Positions 25,300-34,021 of a stretch of DNA of 64,000 nucleotides are shown piece by piece. Within the stretch, counting starts at the first letter, position 1. Each line of letters starts with the position of its first letter. The stretch comes from Candidatus Gemmiger excrementigallinarum (GTDB lineage: Bacteria; Bacillota; Clostridia; Oscillospirales; Ruminococcaceae): the NCBI GenBank assembly GCA_019116445.1, contig DXBP01000049.1, forward strand, positions 1 to 64,000. The letters are read 5' to 3'. The notes beneath the pieces were generated by a model, which saw nothing but the letters and a program-made list of their open reading frames with translations, was not told the DNA's origin and ran no database searches. The position numbers and the translations under genes were made by a program.

Positions 25300-26334
25300 A
25301 TGATCCGTGCCGACCACGATCTGGCTTTTATGCTGCAATACGAGAACGTCGCCTGGTATGAGCAGGGGGCTGTGCGTATTCTGGACCGCCGCATCTATCC
25401 GCTCAGAACCGAATTTGTGACCTGCCATCATCATACTGAGGTGGCCCAGGCCATTGCCGATATGGTTACCCAGAGTGCCGGTCCCTACCTGGCTGCCGGC
25501 ATGGGCATGGCCCTGGCAGGCTGGGAATGCCGCGATATGCCCCAGGCGGAAGCATCCGCCTACCTGGAAAAGGCTGCCTATACGCTGAGCCATGCCCGTC
25601 CCACCACGGTGGTGCGAATGGAGGCCATCACCTCGGCCTGCCTGGAGGTAGGCCGCAAAGCGCTGGAGGAAGGCCGCCCTGTGGATGAGGCCATCTTTGC
25701 CCACACTCTGGAAGAAATCAACAACAAATACCTGCGCATCGACAAGACCGCCGCGTATCTGGCACAGCAGTTCCCGGCCCACGGCACCGTGCTCACCCAG
25801 TGCTTTGGCGAAACCATTGTCGGCCTGATGCTGCGCCAGGCCCGTGCCATGAACAAGGATATCAAGGTCATGTGTGCCGAAACCCGTCCCTATTTCCAGG
25901 GGGCGCGGCTGACCGCCAGCGTTGCCTATGACCAGGGCTTCGATGTCACGGTCATCACCGACAATATGCCCGCCTATGCCATGTCCAACGATATGATCGA
26001 CCTGTTCACTTCGGCGGCGGATGCCATCTCCTGCGACGGCCACGTGGTCAACAAGGTGGGCACCCTGCAGCTGGCTATCCTGTGCAACTATTACGGTTTG
26101 CCCTACTTTACCACCGGGGCACCGGATAAGGGCCATCCCACCATCGACAGCGTCAAGATCGAAATGCGGGACCCGTCCCTGGTGTTGGAGGCCATGGGCG
26201 TGCGCACCGCCAAGGAGGGCGTCAAAGCCATCTATCCGGCCTTCGATATTACACCGCCCCACCTCATCAGCGGCATCGTCACCAACAAGGGCATCTACTC
26301 GCCCTATGACCTCAACCGCTATTTTACCGACTGA
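25300..26334 (+). CDS. MtnA-like methylthioribose-1-phosphate isomerase (eIF2B alpha/beta/delta family)
   Basis: 344 residues. It isomerises methylthioribose-1-phosphate to methylthioribulose-1-phosphate. Family landmarks are present: ARPTTVV, the catalytic cysteine C168 (VLTQCFGE), ETRPYFQGARLTA, VITDNMPAY, the catalytic aspartate D241 and VNKVGT. The usual GADRI around the aspartate reads AADAI, and other blocks also deviate, so it belongs to a divergent MtnA branch and could be a 5-deoxyribose-1-phosphate isomerase (DrdI-like) with similar chemistry. It is the last gene of the block, followed by a terminator. With mtnK and the aldolase it completes the path from free sugar to DHAP. Confidence 0.88.
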   Translation: MIRADHDLAFMLQYENVAWYEQGAVRILDRRIYPLRTEFVTCHHHTEVAQAIADMVTQSAGPYLAAGMGMALAGWECRDMPQAEASAYLEKAAYTLSHARPTTVVRMEAITSACLEVGRKALEEGRPVDEAIFAHTLEEINNKYLRIDKTAAYLAQQFPAHGTVLTQCFGETIVGLMLRQARAMNKDIKVMCAETRPYFQGARLTASVAYDQGFDVTVITDNMPAYAMSNDMIDLFTSAADAISCDGHVVNKVGTLQLAILCNYYGLPYFTTGAPDKGHPTIDSVKIEMRDPSLVLEAMGVRTAKEGVKAIYPAFDITPPHLISGIVTNKGIYSPYDLNRYFTD

Positions 26335-26375
26335 GCGATTGCCAGACTTCCTCTCTGCGTTCCTCCTGTGGAAAG

Positions 26376-26409
26376 CCGCCGGACGCCCTTATGCCGTCCG
26401 GCGGTTTTT
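26376..26409 (+). terminator. Terminator of the methylthioribose locus
   Basis: A 10-bp stem (26376-26385 with 26395-26404) and 9-base loop are followed by TTTTT, 41 bases after the isomerase stop. Confidence 0.8.
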
Positions 26410-26417
26410 CCGCGCCC

Positions 26418-26446
26418 TTGTGCGCCGCGGCGCGGACTGGTATAAT
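26418..26446 (+). promoter_or_regulatory. Promoter for the small XRE regulator
   Basis: TTGTGC (26418-26423), 17-base spacer, perfect TATAAT (26441-26446), 34 bases before the start. Confidence 0.65.
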
Positions 26447-26480
26447 AAGGGGCAGAAATTCACAGGAAGGGGCTTACACA

Positions 26481-26807
26481 ATGGATTGGTCGTCGATCGG
26501 GCGCAACATCCGGCAGTACCGGCTGGAATGTGACCTGCGGCAGGAAGACCTGGCCGAGGCCGCGGGGCTCAGCGCCAACTACATCGGCATGGTGGAGCGG
26601 GGGGAGAAGACCCCCTCCCTGGAAACGCTGGTGGCGATCCTCAACGTGCTGCACGTTTCGGCGGATATGGTGCTCACCGATGTGGTGGAAAGCGGCTACA
26701 CGGTGAAGCAGTCCATGCTGGCGGAAAAGGTGGGCCGGCTGCCCGCCGCCGAGCGGGAGCGCATCTACGCCGTGGTGGATGTGCTGGTGCAGCACGCCGG
26801 GCAATAA
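26481..26807 (+). CDS. XRE-family helix-turn-helix regulator
   Basis: 108 residues. Residues 4-62 are a Cro/CI HTH: GRNIRQYRLECDLRQEDLAE, then AAGLSANYIGMVERGEKTPS is the turn and recognition helix. The C-terminal 45 residues are probably helical and dimerising. ATG 26481 is 10 bases from AGGAAGG; upstream in-frame starts lie before the promoter. It is a single-gene unit between two loci, with terminators on both sides, so its target cannot be assigned; the converging molybdenum/selenium island is one possibility. Confidence 0.85.
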   Translation: MDWSSIGRNIRQYRLECDLRQEDLAEAAGLSANYIGMVERGEKTPSLETLVAILNVLHVSADMVLTDVVESGYTVKQSMLAEKVGRLPAAERERIYAVVDVLVQHAGQ

Positions 26808-26844
26808 AGTCTGCCGCACCAAAAAACGGCAAGAAAAAACGGAA

Positions 26845-26880
26845 CGGGCACCGCCTTTTTTGGCGGTGCCCGATTTCTTT
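26845..26880. terminator. Bidirectional terminator between XRE gene and xdhC
   Basis: An 11-bp stem (26845-26855 with 26862-26872) with a T6 loop; T-rich tail in plus direction and TTCCGTTTTTTC on the minus strand. Confidence 0.75.
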
Positions 26881-27826
26881 ATTCTTTGCTGTGGAACCAC
26901 TGCACCAGCTGGGCGCATACCGAAACGGCGATCTCGGCGGGGGTCACCGCCCCGATGGCAAGGCCGATGGGGGTGGTGATGCGGGCGGGGGCGTCGGTGT
27001 ACCCGGCGGCCAGGTCCGCAAACAGGGTCTCCCGCTTGCGGCGGCTGCCCATCAGCCCGATGTACCCGGCGGGGGTGTCCAGCGCCCACCGCACGGCGGC
27101 GGCGTCCCCCTGGTGGCCCCGGGTCATGATGCAGACGGCATCCGCCGCCGTGGGGGCCAGCGCCCCGGCAAAGGCGGCGTCCAGGGCCGCAAAATCACAC
27201 AGGAGCACCTGTTCCGCATCGGCAAAGCGCTCCGCCGCCGCAAACTCCGCCCGGTCGTCGGCCACAAAATGGCGGACCGCCAGCTGCCCCAGCAGGCGGG
27301 AAACCTCCCGGGCCACATGGCCGCCGCCGATAACAAAGACGCGCCGGGTATCCAGAACGGGCAGCTCCATCCGGGCAGGGGCGTCTGTAACCAGGGCCGG
27401 GCCGGTGCGGGCCATTTCCCGGGGCATCAGCCAGGGCGCGCCGCCGTCGGCAGGCAGGCAGAATACCACATCCTGCCGGGCTTCCAAAGCCTGCACCGCG
27501 GCCCGCAGGGGGGCTGCATCGGTCAACGGCGTAAACAGAAGATCGGTGCTGCCGCCGCAGATCATCCCCACCGCCCCGGCTTCCCGGGCGTTCAGGGAAA
27601 TATGCCGCAGCCCCGGCACCGCCTGCCCTTGGGTCACCCATTGGATGCAGGTGTATTCCAGCGCGCCGCCGCCGATGGTCCCGGCCAGCAGCCCGGTTTC
27701 GTCCACCGCCATCCAGGCGCCGGGGCGCTGGGGGGTAGACCCGGTGACCGCCGCCACCGTGACCAGCCACACCGGGTGCCCCGCGGTCAGGGCTGTTTGG
27801 GCGGCCTGTAAAATGGCTGCATCCAT
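26879..27826 (-). CDS. xdhC: XdhC/CoxI-family molybdenum-hydroxylase maturation protein
   Basis: 315 residues. The N-terminal XdhC_CoxI domain has VTGSTPQRPGAWM and TIGGGALEY; the C-terminal Rossmann-like domain has FVIGGGHVAREVSRLLGQL and YIGLMGSRRKRE. XdhC proteins bind molybdopterin cofactor, protect its sulfurated form and insert it into xanthine-dehydrogenase-type enzymes. It is the last gene of the minus-strand run that begins at the MoeA-like gene, 15 bases after modC. In selenium-dependent hydroxylase gene sets a protein of this family accompanies yqeB, yqeC and selD, as here. No hydroxylase subunit is in the window. Confidence 0.9.
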   Translation of the reverse strand: MDAAILQAAQTALTAGHPVWLVTVAAVTGSTPQRPGAWMAVDETGLLAGTIGGGALEYTCIQWVTQGQAVPGLRHISLNAREAGAVGMICGGSTDLLFTPLTDAAPLRAAVQALEARQDVVFCLPADGGAPWLMPREMARTGPALVTDAPARMELPVLDTRRVFVIGGGHVAREVSRLLGQLAVRHFVADDRAEFAAAERFADAEQVLLCDFAALDAAFAGALAPTAADAVCIMTRGHQGDAAAVRWALDTPAGYIGLMGSRRKRETLFADLAAGYTDAPARITTPIGLAIGAVTPAEIAVSVCAQLVQWFHSKE

Positions 27827-27841
27827 GGGTGATCCCTCCTT

Positions 27842-28885
27842 TTATTGGGTCAATAACAGTACATTTTCCGGGGCAATGCCCAGTTCAGCGGGCATTTGGG
27901 CCGGTTTTTTGTCCTTGGGCATCCGCCACCACAAAGGGGCGCTGCCGGGGTCCTGCCCCGCATAGCGGAACAAAAGGCACCATTCAAAGGGTTCCTCCAT
28001 GGCGCCGGCGTCCCGCACCGCAAAGCGGTTCACCGCCGTGCGGGGGTTGAAGTAGTGGGCCCGCAGCCCCACGGCCCGCAGATCGCCCGGCACCGGTCGG
28101 GCCGTTTGCAACCGCACCCCCCAGGCGGGCACCTCCACGGTGTAATCGTCCACCCGGCGGGCTTCGGCCAGGTTCTTGCAGCCGGTCAACCGCGCCGCCG
28201 CCATGCTCCCGGGGTCCGCAAAGACTTCCTTGGTGGGGCCGGTGCGCAGCGTGTGCCCTTCGTCCATGATGCACAGGGTGCTGCACAGGCGGTAGGCTTC
28301 GTCCCGGCTGTGGGTCACCAGTACCGCCTGCCGCCCCACGGTGCGCAGCAGGTCCCGCAGCTGGGGCTGCAGCTGGTCCCGCAAATGGGCGTCCAGGGCC
28401 GAGAAGGGTTCATCCAGCAGCAAAAGCTGGGGGTCGGCGGCCAGCATCCGGGCCAGGGCCACCCGCTGGGCCTGCCCGCCCGAAAGCTGGGCCGGGCGCA
28501 AGGATTCCAGCCCCTGCAATTGCAGTTGGGTCAGCATCTGCCGCACAATGGCGTCCTGTTCGGCCCGGGAACCCCGGCCGCGGGCGCCGCAGCGGATGTT
28601 TTCGTATACCGTCATGGTGGGGAACAGGGCGTATTGCTGGAACAGATACCCCACCCGCCGCTGCTGGGGCGGCAGGTCGATGCCCGCTTCGGAATCAAAG
28701 AGCACCCGTCCATCCAGCAGGATGCGCCCCCGGTCGGGGCGCTGGATGCCCGCAATGCACTTCAGGGTCAGGCTTTTGCCGCAGCCGGAAGCCCCCAGCA
28801 GCCCGGTGATGGGCGCGTCGGTATCCAGCCGGGCCCGCAGCCGGAAGCCGCCCAGGTCTTTTTCAATGTCCATAAACAGGCTCAT
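27842..28885 (-). CDS. modC: Molybdate ABC transporter ATPase
   Basis: 347 residues. Walker A GASGCGKS (31-38), signature LSGGQAQR, Walker B LLLLDEPFSALD, then the H-loop LVTHSRDEA. The C-terminal 110 residues are a regulatory extension in the place of the ModC TOBE domain, though diverged. It powers molybdate import together with modB and modA. The start at 28885 overlaps the modB stop (ATGA) and follows AAAGGAGGT; a second in-frame ATG lies four codons on. Confidence 0.9.
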   Translation of the reverse strand: MSLFMDIEKDLGGFRLRARLDTDAPITGLLGASGCGKSLTLKCIAGIQRPDRGRILLDGRVLFDSEAGIDLPPQQRRVGYLFQQYALFPTMTVYENIRCGARGRGSRAEQDAIVRQMLTQLQLQGLESLRPAQLSGGQAQRVALARMLAADPQLLLLDEPFSALDAHLRDQLQPQLRDLLRTVGRQAVLVTHSRDEAYRLCSTLCIMDEGHTLRTGPTKEVFADPGSMAAARLTGCKNLAEARRVDDYTVEVPAWGVRLQTARPVPGDLRAVGLRAHYFNPRTAVNRFAVRDAGAMEEPFEWCLLFRYAGQDPGSAPLWWRMPKDKKPAQMPAELGIAPENVLLLTQ

Positions 28886-29550
28886 GGGGTGGGACCTCCT
28901 TTCGCCGGGCGTTCCAGCCAGTTCACGGTCAGCAGCACAGCGGCGGAAATGCCCAGGTTCACCCCCACCCAGAACAGGGCCCCGGCATCGTCCCCGGTGC
29001 GCCACAGCTGGTACACGGTGGTGGAGATGGTGGCCGTGCGCCCCGGCGTATACCCGATGAGCATACTGGTGGCGCCGTACTCGCCCAGTGCCCGGGCAAA
29101 GGCCAGCACCACCCCGGCCAGGATGCCCTGGCGGCAGGCGGGCATCCGGATGCGCCAGAAGATAAAGGTGTTGGAAAGCCCCAGGGTCTGCCCGGCCTGG
29201 GCCAAAGTGGCATCGAAACTTTCAAAGGCACCCCGGGCGGTGCGGTACATCAGGGGAAAGGCCACCACGGCGGCAGCCAGCACGCCCCCGTACCAGGTCA
29301 TCACAAAGCGGATGTCAAAGTTTGCCAGCAGCTGGCCCAGAGGCCGCTTGTTGCCGAACACCAGCAGCAACAGGTAGCCCACCACCGTGGGGGGCAGCAC
29401 CATGGGCAGCGTCAGCACCGTGTCCAGGGCGCCTTTTACCAGCCGGGGCAGCCGGGCGGCATAGTAAGCGGCGGCAAGACCCGCAAAAAACACCACCACG
29501 CTGCTAAGGGCCGCAATGCGCAAGGAATTGTATAACGGGAACCAATCCAT
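28882..29550 (-). CDS. modB: Molybdate ABC transporter permease
   Basis: 222 residues with about five helices and the EAA loop FDATLAQAGQTLGLSNTFIF; the segment ALGEYGATSMLIGYTPG is diagnostic for ModB/CysT-type permeases. It forms the channel for molybdate (or tungstate). The start at 29550 is used because longer in-frame starts would run into the end of modA. The ribosome site is weak, suggesting coupling to modA, which ends 25 bases earlier. Confidence 0.9.
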   Translation of the reverse strand: MDWFPLYNSLRIAALSSVVVFFAGLAAAYYAARLPRLVKGALDTVLTLPMVLPPTVVGYLLLLVFGNKRPLGQLLANFDIRFVMTWYGGVLAAAVVAFPLMYRTARGAFESFDATLAQAGQTLGLSNTFIFWRIRMPACRQGILAGVVLAFARALGEYGATSMLIGYTPGRTATISTTVYQLWRTGDDAGALFWVGVNLGISAAVLLTVNWLERPAKGGPTP

Positions 29551-29575
29551 GGGCACGCTCGCTTTCCGGGCCGCG

Positions 29576-30442
29576 TCAGGCAGCCGGGGCAAAGCCCACC
29601 GCTTCAAAAACGGCCATGGCTTCATCGGTGGAAAGGTAGTCCAGGAAGGCCTGGGCTTCCTGCGGGTGGGCAGAGGTGTTCACCACGGCGGCGGGGTAGA
29701 TGACCTGGCCGCACATTTCGGCGGTGGCGGTGTCCACGGGGGTCAGCCCGGCGCTGAAAGCGTCGGTGCCGTACACGATGCCGCAGTCCACGCTGCCCTC
29801 GGTCACCTGGGTGGTGACCTCCTTCACGTTGGTGCCGTAGGTCAGTACCCCGGCTTCGGCCAGGGCGGCTTCGTCCAGGCCATAGTAGGCAAGGATCTTT
29901 TGGGTATACTGGCCCACCGGCACGTCGCTGTTGCCCATGGCCAGCAGAATGTCCCCGGCGGAAAGTTTTGCCGCCAGATCGTCAAAACTGGTAAGACCCG
30001 CAGGGTTGCCTTCGGGCACACACAGGGTCACCTTGTTTTCCAGCAGGTTCAGCCGGGTGCCCTGGGCCACAAAGTCCAGCCCTTCGGTGTTCACGGCGGG
30101 ATCTGCCGCCGCGTCCAGCTGGTCCATCTGCTTTTGCCCTGCCGAGATAAAGACATCGCAGGCGGCGCCCTCCTGAATCTGGGTTTTCAGCGTGCCGGAG
30201 GAATCAAAGTTGAAGGTCAGCGTAACATTGGGGGCGATTTCTTTGTAGTCTTCGGCGATCTCGGTGAGGGTTTCTGTCATGGACGCCGCCGCAAAGACCA
30301 CCAGTTCCACCGGTTCGTCCGCTGTTTCGGTTGAAGCGGGGGCGGCGGTGGCTTCCGGCGCTGCCGGGGACGCCGGGGTGCCGCAGGCAGCCAGACTGCC
30401 CAACAGCAGCCCCGCCAGCAGCAGAGAGAGAAACTTTTTCAT
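29576..30442 (-). CDS. modA: Molybdate-binding lipoprotein
   Basis: 288 residues. Lipoprotein signal with lipobox SLAAC (lipid on C20), an Ala/Pro/Thr-rich linker to about residue 44, then the ModA fold with VFAAASMTETLTEI (oxyanion-binding serines), FDSSGTLKTQIQEGA and ADVFISA-like CDVFISAGQ. It binds molybdate outside the membrane for ModBC. AGGAG lies 9 bases before its ATG. Tungstate cannot be excluded as a ligand. Confidence 0.92.
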   Translation of the reverse strand: MKKFLSLLLAGLLLGSLAACGTPASPAAPEATAAPASTETADEPVELVVFAAASMTETLTEIAEDYKEIAPNVTLTFNFDSSGTLKTQIQEGAACDVFISAGQKQMDQLDAAADPAVNTEGLDFVAQGTRLNLLENKVTLCVPEGNPAGLTSFDDLAAKLSAGDILLAMGNSDVPVGQYTQKILAYYGLDEAALAEAGVLTYGTNVKEVTTQVTEGSVDCGIVYGTDAFSAGLTPVDTATAEMCGQVIYPAAVVNTSAHPQEAQAFLDYLSTDEAMAVFEAVGFAPAA

Positions 30443-30518
30443 ACTACGATCTCCTTTTTTGCTCTTCGCAAAATCTATTCAAAACGTGGATTTACACGCT
30501 TTGTCACGGGAAATCTTT

Positions 30519-31466
30519 TCAGTGGTTGTCCGGGCGTGCGCAGTCTGTCACAGCGCCCCGCAAAAGGGTAAAGGCGTGGGGCATCTGGTCCAGGAACACG
30601 TCCATGCTCTCGTGGCAGGCTTTGGGGCTGCCCGGCAGATTGATGATGAGGGTCTTGCCCCGGATCACCGAAACGCCCCGCCCCAGCATGGCCCGGGGGG
30701 TGATGCGCAGACTGGCCGCGCGGATGGCCTCGGCAATGCCGGGGGCCTGGCGCTGGGCCACGGCCAGGGTGGCCTCGGGGGTGATGTCCCGGGGGGAGAA
30801 CCCGGTGCCCCCGGTGGTCAAGATCAGATCAGGCTGCCGCTGGTCGCACAGGCGGCACAGCTCTTTTTCCAGGGCCGGACGGTCATCGGGCAGCAGCAGC
30901 GTTTCGATGATCTCATACCCATTTTGCTGCAACCGTTCCACAAGGACGGGGCCGCTTTTGTCTTCCCGCTCGCCCGCGGCGCACCGGTCGGACAGGGTGA
31001 TCACCGCCGCCTGGAAGGGCAGCGGCGCCGGGCGGTCCTCCACCCTCATCACATCGCCCACGGCTACCTCGCCATCGGCCAGCACCTTGGCAAACACCCC
31101 TTCGTGGGGCATGATGCATTCCCCCATGCGGTGATAGATGGCACAATGGGTGTGGCATTCCTTGCCGATCTGGGTGATCTCCAACAGGGCGGTGCCGCAC
31201 CGCAGCCGGGTGCCCACCGGCATGGCCCGGAAATCCAGCCCTTCCACCACCAGATTTTCCCCAAAAGCGCCGGGCTGCACGTTGGCGCCCTTGGCATTGA
31301 AGGCGGCAATTTTATCGGCACTGAGCAGGCTTACCTGCCGGTGCCAGTGCCCGGCGTGGGCGTCCCCCACCAGGCCCCAGTCCGTCCGCAGTTGGGCGCG
31401 GTCCTGGTTCGTTTTCTCGGTGCCCCGGGCCTTGCTCAGGCAAACGGCCCGCACGGTTCCTTGCAT
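30519..31466 (-). CDS. MOSC-MogA/MoaB fusion protein of molybdenum cofactor biosynthesis
   Basis: 315 residues with two enzymes joined. Residues 1-145 are a MOSC domain (FGENLVVEGLDF, and cysteines C104, C108, C117), a fold linked to sulfur or cofactor transfer in molybdenum enzymes. Residues 155-315 are a MogA/MoaB-type domain with ITLSDRCAAGEREDKSGP and TTGGTGFSPRDITPEA, which adenylylates molybdopterin before metal insertion. The start at 31466 follows GGAGG; the gene begins 2 bases after the moaA stop. The fusion suggests the two steps are handled together. Confidence 0.9.
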   Translation of the reverse strand: MQGTVRAVCLSKARGTEKTNQDRAQLRTDWGLVGDAHAGHWHRQVSLLSADKIAAFNAKGANVQPGAFGENLVVEGLDFRAMPVGTRLRCGTALLEITQIGKECHTHCAIYHRMGECIMPHEGVFAKVLADGEVAVGDVMRVEDRPAPLPFQAAVITLSDRCAAGEREDKSGPVLVERLQQNGYEIIETLLLPDDRPALEKELCRLCDQRQPDLILTTGGTGFSPRDITPEATLAVAQRQAPGIAEAIRAASLRITPRAMLGRGVSVIRGKTLIINLPGSPKACHESMDVFLDQMPHAFTLLRGAVTDCARPDNH

Positions 31467-31468
31467 AG

Positions 31469-32431
31469 TTATCCTCCAATTCGGTTCATGGTCTGGCGGC
31501 TGCCATGGCCGACCCCAAAACAGTGGCCCTCGGGCTTGGCGGCAATGGCCTGTTCCACGGCCTTTTTCAATTCGTCGGGGCCCGCGCCGCCGCGCAAAAG
31601 CGCCCGCAGGTCGGTGCCGTCGTCGTAGCACAGGCAGGGACGCAGCACGCCGGTGCAGGTCAGCCGCAGCCGGTTGCAGCTGGCGCAAAAACGGTGGCTC
31701 ACCGCGTCGATAAACCCGATGCGCCCCGTAAGTCCCGCAGATTTATAATAGTGGGCGGGGCCGTTGCCCCGGGGTTCGTGGCAGGGGGCCAGGTCCGGCC
31801 ATTCCCGCCGCAGCGCCGCCAGCACCTTGTCCCCGGCAAGGCCGGGGTCTGCTTCCCCTTTGCCAATGGGCATCTGCTCAATGAACCGCACGTCCACGCC
31901 GGGGTCAGCGGCCAGGCGGGCCAGGGGCAGCCACTGGTCGGTGGTTTCGGGCAGCAATACCGCGTTGATTTTTACCGGCAGCCGCCGGGCGGCGGCGCGC
32001 ACGGTATCCACCACCGCCCCCGGCGCAAAGGCGCGGCGGGTCAGGGTGTGGTATTGGGTTTCGTCCAGGGTGTCCAGGCTCACGTTCACGGCGTCCAGCC
32101 CGGCGGCTACCAGGGCGTCCAGCTGGTCCCCCAGTAACAGACCGTTGGTGGTCAGGGTCACCTGGCGGGTGCCGGGCAGGGCTTTCAGCGCCGCCACCAG
32201 CACCGGCACCCCCCGCCGCACCAGCGGTTCGCCGCCGGTGAGTTTGAAGGTGTCAATACCGCAGGCCAGCGCCGCCCGGGCGATGGCCACAATCTCCTCG
32301 TACCGCAGCAGGTCGGCGTGGGCACACAGGTCCACCCCCTGTTCCGGCATACAGTAGCGGCAGCGCAGGTTGCACCGGTCGGTAAGGGAGATGCGCAGAT
32401 ACCGCACCTGCCGCCCGTACTGGTCGGTCAT
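31469..32431 (-). CDS. moaA: GTP 3',8-cyclase (radical SAM)
   Basis: 320 residues. N-terminal radical-SAM cluster CNLRCRYC (C20, C24, C27), then [10 protein letters not shown] and NVSLDTLD. The C-terminal cluster [19 protein letters not shown] holds the second iron-sulfur centre, and the protein ends with the conserved double glycine (NRIGG). It converts GTP to 3',8-cyclo-7,8-dihydro-GTP, the first step of molybdopterin synthesis, with MoaC. The start overlaps the moaC stop by 4 bases. No moaD or moaE gene is seen in this window. Confidence 0.95.
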   Translation of the reverse strand: MTDQYGRQVRYLRISLTDRCNLRCRYCMPEQGVDLCAHADLLRYEEIVAIARAALACGIDTFKLTGGEPLVRRGVPVLVAALKALPGTRQVTLTTNGLLLGDQLDALVAAGLDAVNVSLDTLDETQYHTLTRRAFAPGAVVDTVRAAARRLPVKINAVLLPETTDQWLPLARLAADPGVDVRFIEQMPIGKGEADPGLAGDKVLAALRREWPDLAPCHEPRGNGPAHYYKSAGLTGRIGFIDAVSHRFCASCNRLRLTCTGVLRPCLCYDDGTDLRALLRGGAGPDELKKAVEQAIAAKPEGHCFGVGHGSRQTMNRIGG

Positions 32432-32910
32432 AAGGTGGCCTCCGCCTGGTAGTGGCCGCTTTTGCCGCCGGATTTTTCCAGCAGGCGGATGCCATCCATG
32501 CGCATGGAACGGTCCAGGGCCTTGGCCATATCGTAGATGGTCAGCAGCGCCGTGGAAACCCCGGTCAGGGCTTCCATCTCCACCCCTGTGGGGCCTACAC
32601 ACTGCACGGTACACTCTGCCCGGATGGCGTGGCGGTCTTCCAGCAGTTCAAAGGTCACGGCGCTTTTGGTCAGGTTCAGCCGGTGGCACAAGGGTATTAA
32701 ATCCGCCGTGTGCTTGGTGGCCATGATGCCCGCCACCTGGGCCACCCCCAGCACGTCGCCTTTTTTGGCGCGCCCGGCGGCGATGGCGGCAAAGCAGTCG
32801 GGGCTCATGGTAATGAACCCTTCCGCCACGGCGGTGCGCCGGGTATCGGGCTTTTCGCCCACGTCCACCATCCGGGCATTGCCCGCCGCGTCAATATGCG
32901 TCAGTTCCAT
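32428..32910 (-). CDS. moaC: Cyclic pyranopterin monophosphate synthase
   Basis: 160 residues, standard length. It rearranges 3',8-cyclo-dihydro-GTP to cPMP. The conserved blocks [49 protein letters not shown] and DMAKALDR are all present, including the catalytic lysine and aspartate of these motifs. AAGGAG lies 6 bases before ATG 32910. Confidence 0.96.
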   Translation of the reverse strand: MELTHIDAAGNARMVDVGEKPDTRRTAVAEGFITMSPDCFAAIAAGRAKKGDVLGVAQVAGIMATKHTADLIPLCHRLNLTKSAVTFELLEDRHAIRAECTVQCVGPTGVEMEALTGVSTALLTIYDMAKALDRSMRMDGIRLLEKSGGKSGHYQAEATL

Positions 32911-32971
32911 AACTTCTCCTTTTTTAAACCGTCAGGCGGTAACCTGCGGGACGGTTCCCCCTTTTGAGGAC

Positions 32972-34000
32972 TCAGACGAGCCCCTTGCCGAACCCACAAT
33001 TGGGGAAATGACATTCCGGGCAGTTCAGGCAGAGCCCGCCTACCCCCAGCCCGGCCAGCCAGTCGGCCGTTACCGGCACATCGGCCAGAAGGCGGGGCAG
33101 CACCAGGTCAAAAATCGTCCGCTTGGCGTACATCACGCAGCCGGGCAGGCCGCACACCGGGCGGCCGTCGGGCAGGTAGCCCAGCATGAACATAGCCCCC
33201 GGCAATACCGGCGCACCGTAGCCCACAATGGCCGCGCCGCTTTGGCGGATGGCCAGCGGCGTGCGGTCGTCGGGGTCCACGCTCATGCCGCCGGTGCACA
33301 AAATCAGTTCCACCCCGGCGTCCGCCATCTGCCGGATGGCCGCTGTGATGGCTGCGCTGTCATCCCCGGGGGTGGCGTGGGCCGCCATGGTGCAGCCGTA
33401 CTCCGCCAGTTTGGCTTCCAATACCGGGGTGAAGGCGTCCTGGATCAGCCCTTTCTGCACTTCGCTGCCGGTGGTCACCACGCCGAAACGCCGCGCCCGG
33501 AAAGGCCGCAGCTGCAACAGCGGTTCCGCCCCGGCAACTTTGCGAGCTTCTTCCATGGCGGTTTTCTTGATCACCAGCGGGATGATGCGGGTGCCGCAGA
33601 GTTTGTCGCCTTTTTTCACCCCGAAGCCCGAGGACCGGGTGGCGATCATCATGCGGCCCAGGGCGTTCACCGCCCGGATGCGCCCGGCATCTGCCAGAAA
33701 CAGCCCGTCGCAGTCGGCGGTCAGCTCGATTTTGCCTTCTTTGGGCTCCGAGGCAATCATGTGTTCGTTTTGGCACAGGTCCCGCAGGATTTCCGCGGCC
33801 TCGTTTTCATGGAGCATATTCTCGTCATGCTCCCACACATACAGGTGCTCCTTGCCGCAGCGCAGCAATACGGGGATATCCTCGGGCCGGATGATGTGCC
33901 CCTTGCGGAACACCGGCCCTTTGGAAACGCCGGGGATGATCTGGGTAATATCGTGGCAGAGCACCTGGCCCACCGCGTCCTGGGTAGCGATCAGTTTCAT
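32972..34000 (-). CDS. MoeA-like molybdopterin-binding protein with cysteine-rich C-terminus
   Basis: 342 residues. The central part (residues 160-310) is a MoaB/Mog-fold molybdopterin-binding domain with VVTTGSEV, LILCTGGMSVDPDDRTP and AVLPGAMFMLGY-like VLPGAMFM. The N-terminal half (DAVGQVLCHDITQIIPGVSK, KKGDKLCG) resembles MoeA domains I/II in shortened form. The last 20 residues contain four cysteines (C324, C327, C330, C335), a likely metal or iron-sulfur site not found in ordinary MoeA. This form occurs with selenium-dependent hydroxylase accessory genes. The ATG at 34000 follows AGGAGG and starts the minus-strand operon that ends with xdhC. Confidence 0.85.
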   Translation of the reverse strand: MKLIATQDAVGQVLCHDITQIIPGVSKGPVFRKGHIIRPEDIPVLLRCGKEHLYVWEHDENMLHENEAAEILRDLCQNEHMIASEPKEGKIELTADCDGLFLADAGRIRAVNALGRMMIATRSSGFGVKKGDKLCGTRIIPLVIKKTAMEEARKVAGAEPLLQLRPFRARRFGVVTTGSEVQKGLIQDAFTPVLEAKLAEYGCTMAAHATPGDDSAAITAAIRQMADAGVELILCTGGMSVDPDDRTPLAIRQSGAAIVGYGAPVLPGAMFMLGYLPDGRPVCGLPGCVMYAKRTIFDLVLPRLLADVPVTADWLAGLGVGGLCLNCPECHFPNCGFGKGLV

Positions 34001-34021
34001 AGGGGTACCTCCTGGGCGGCG

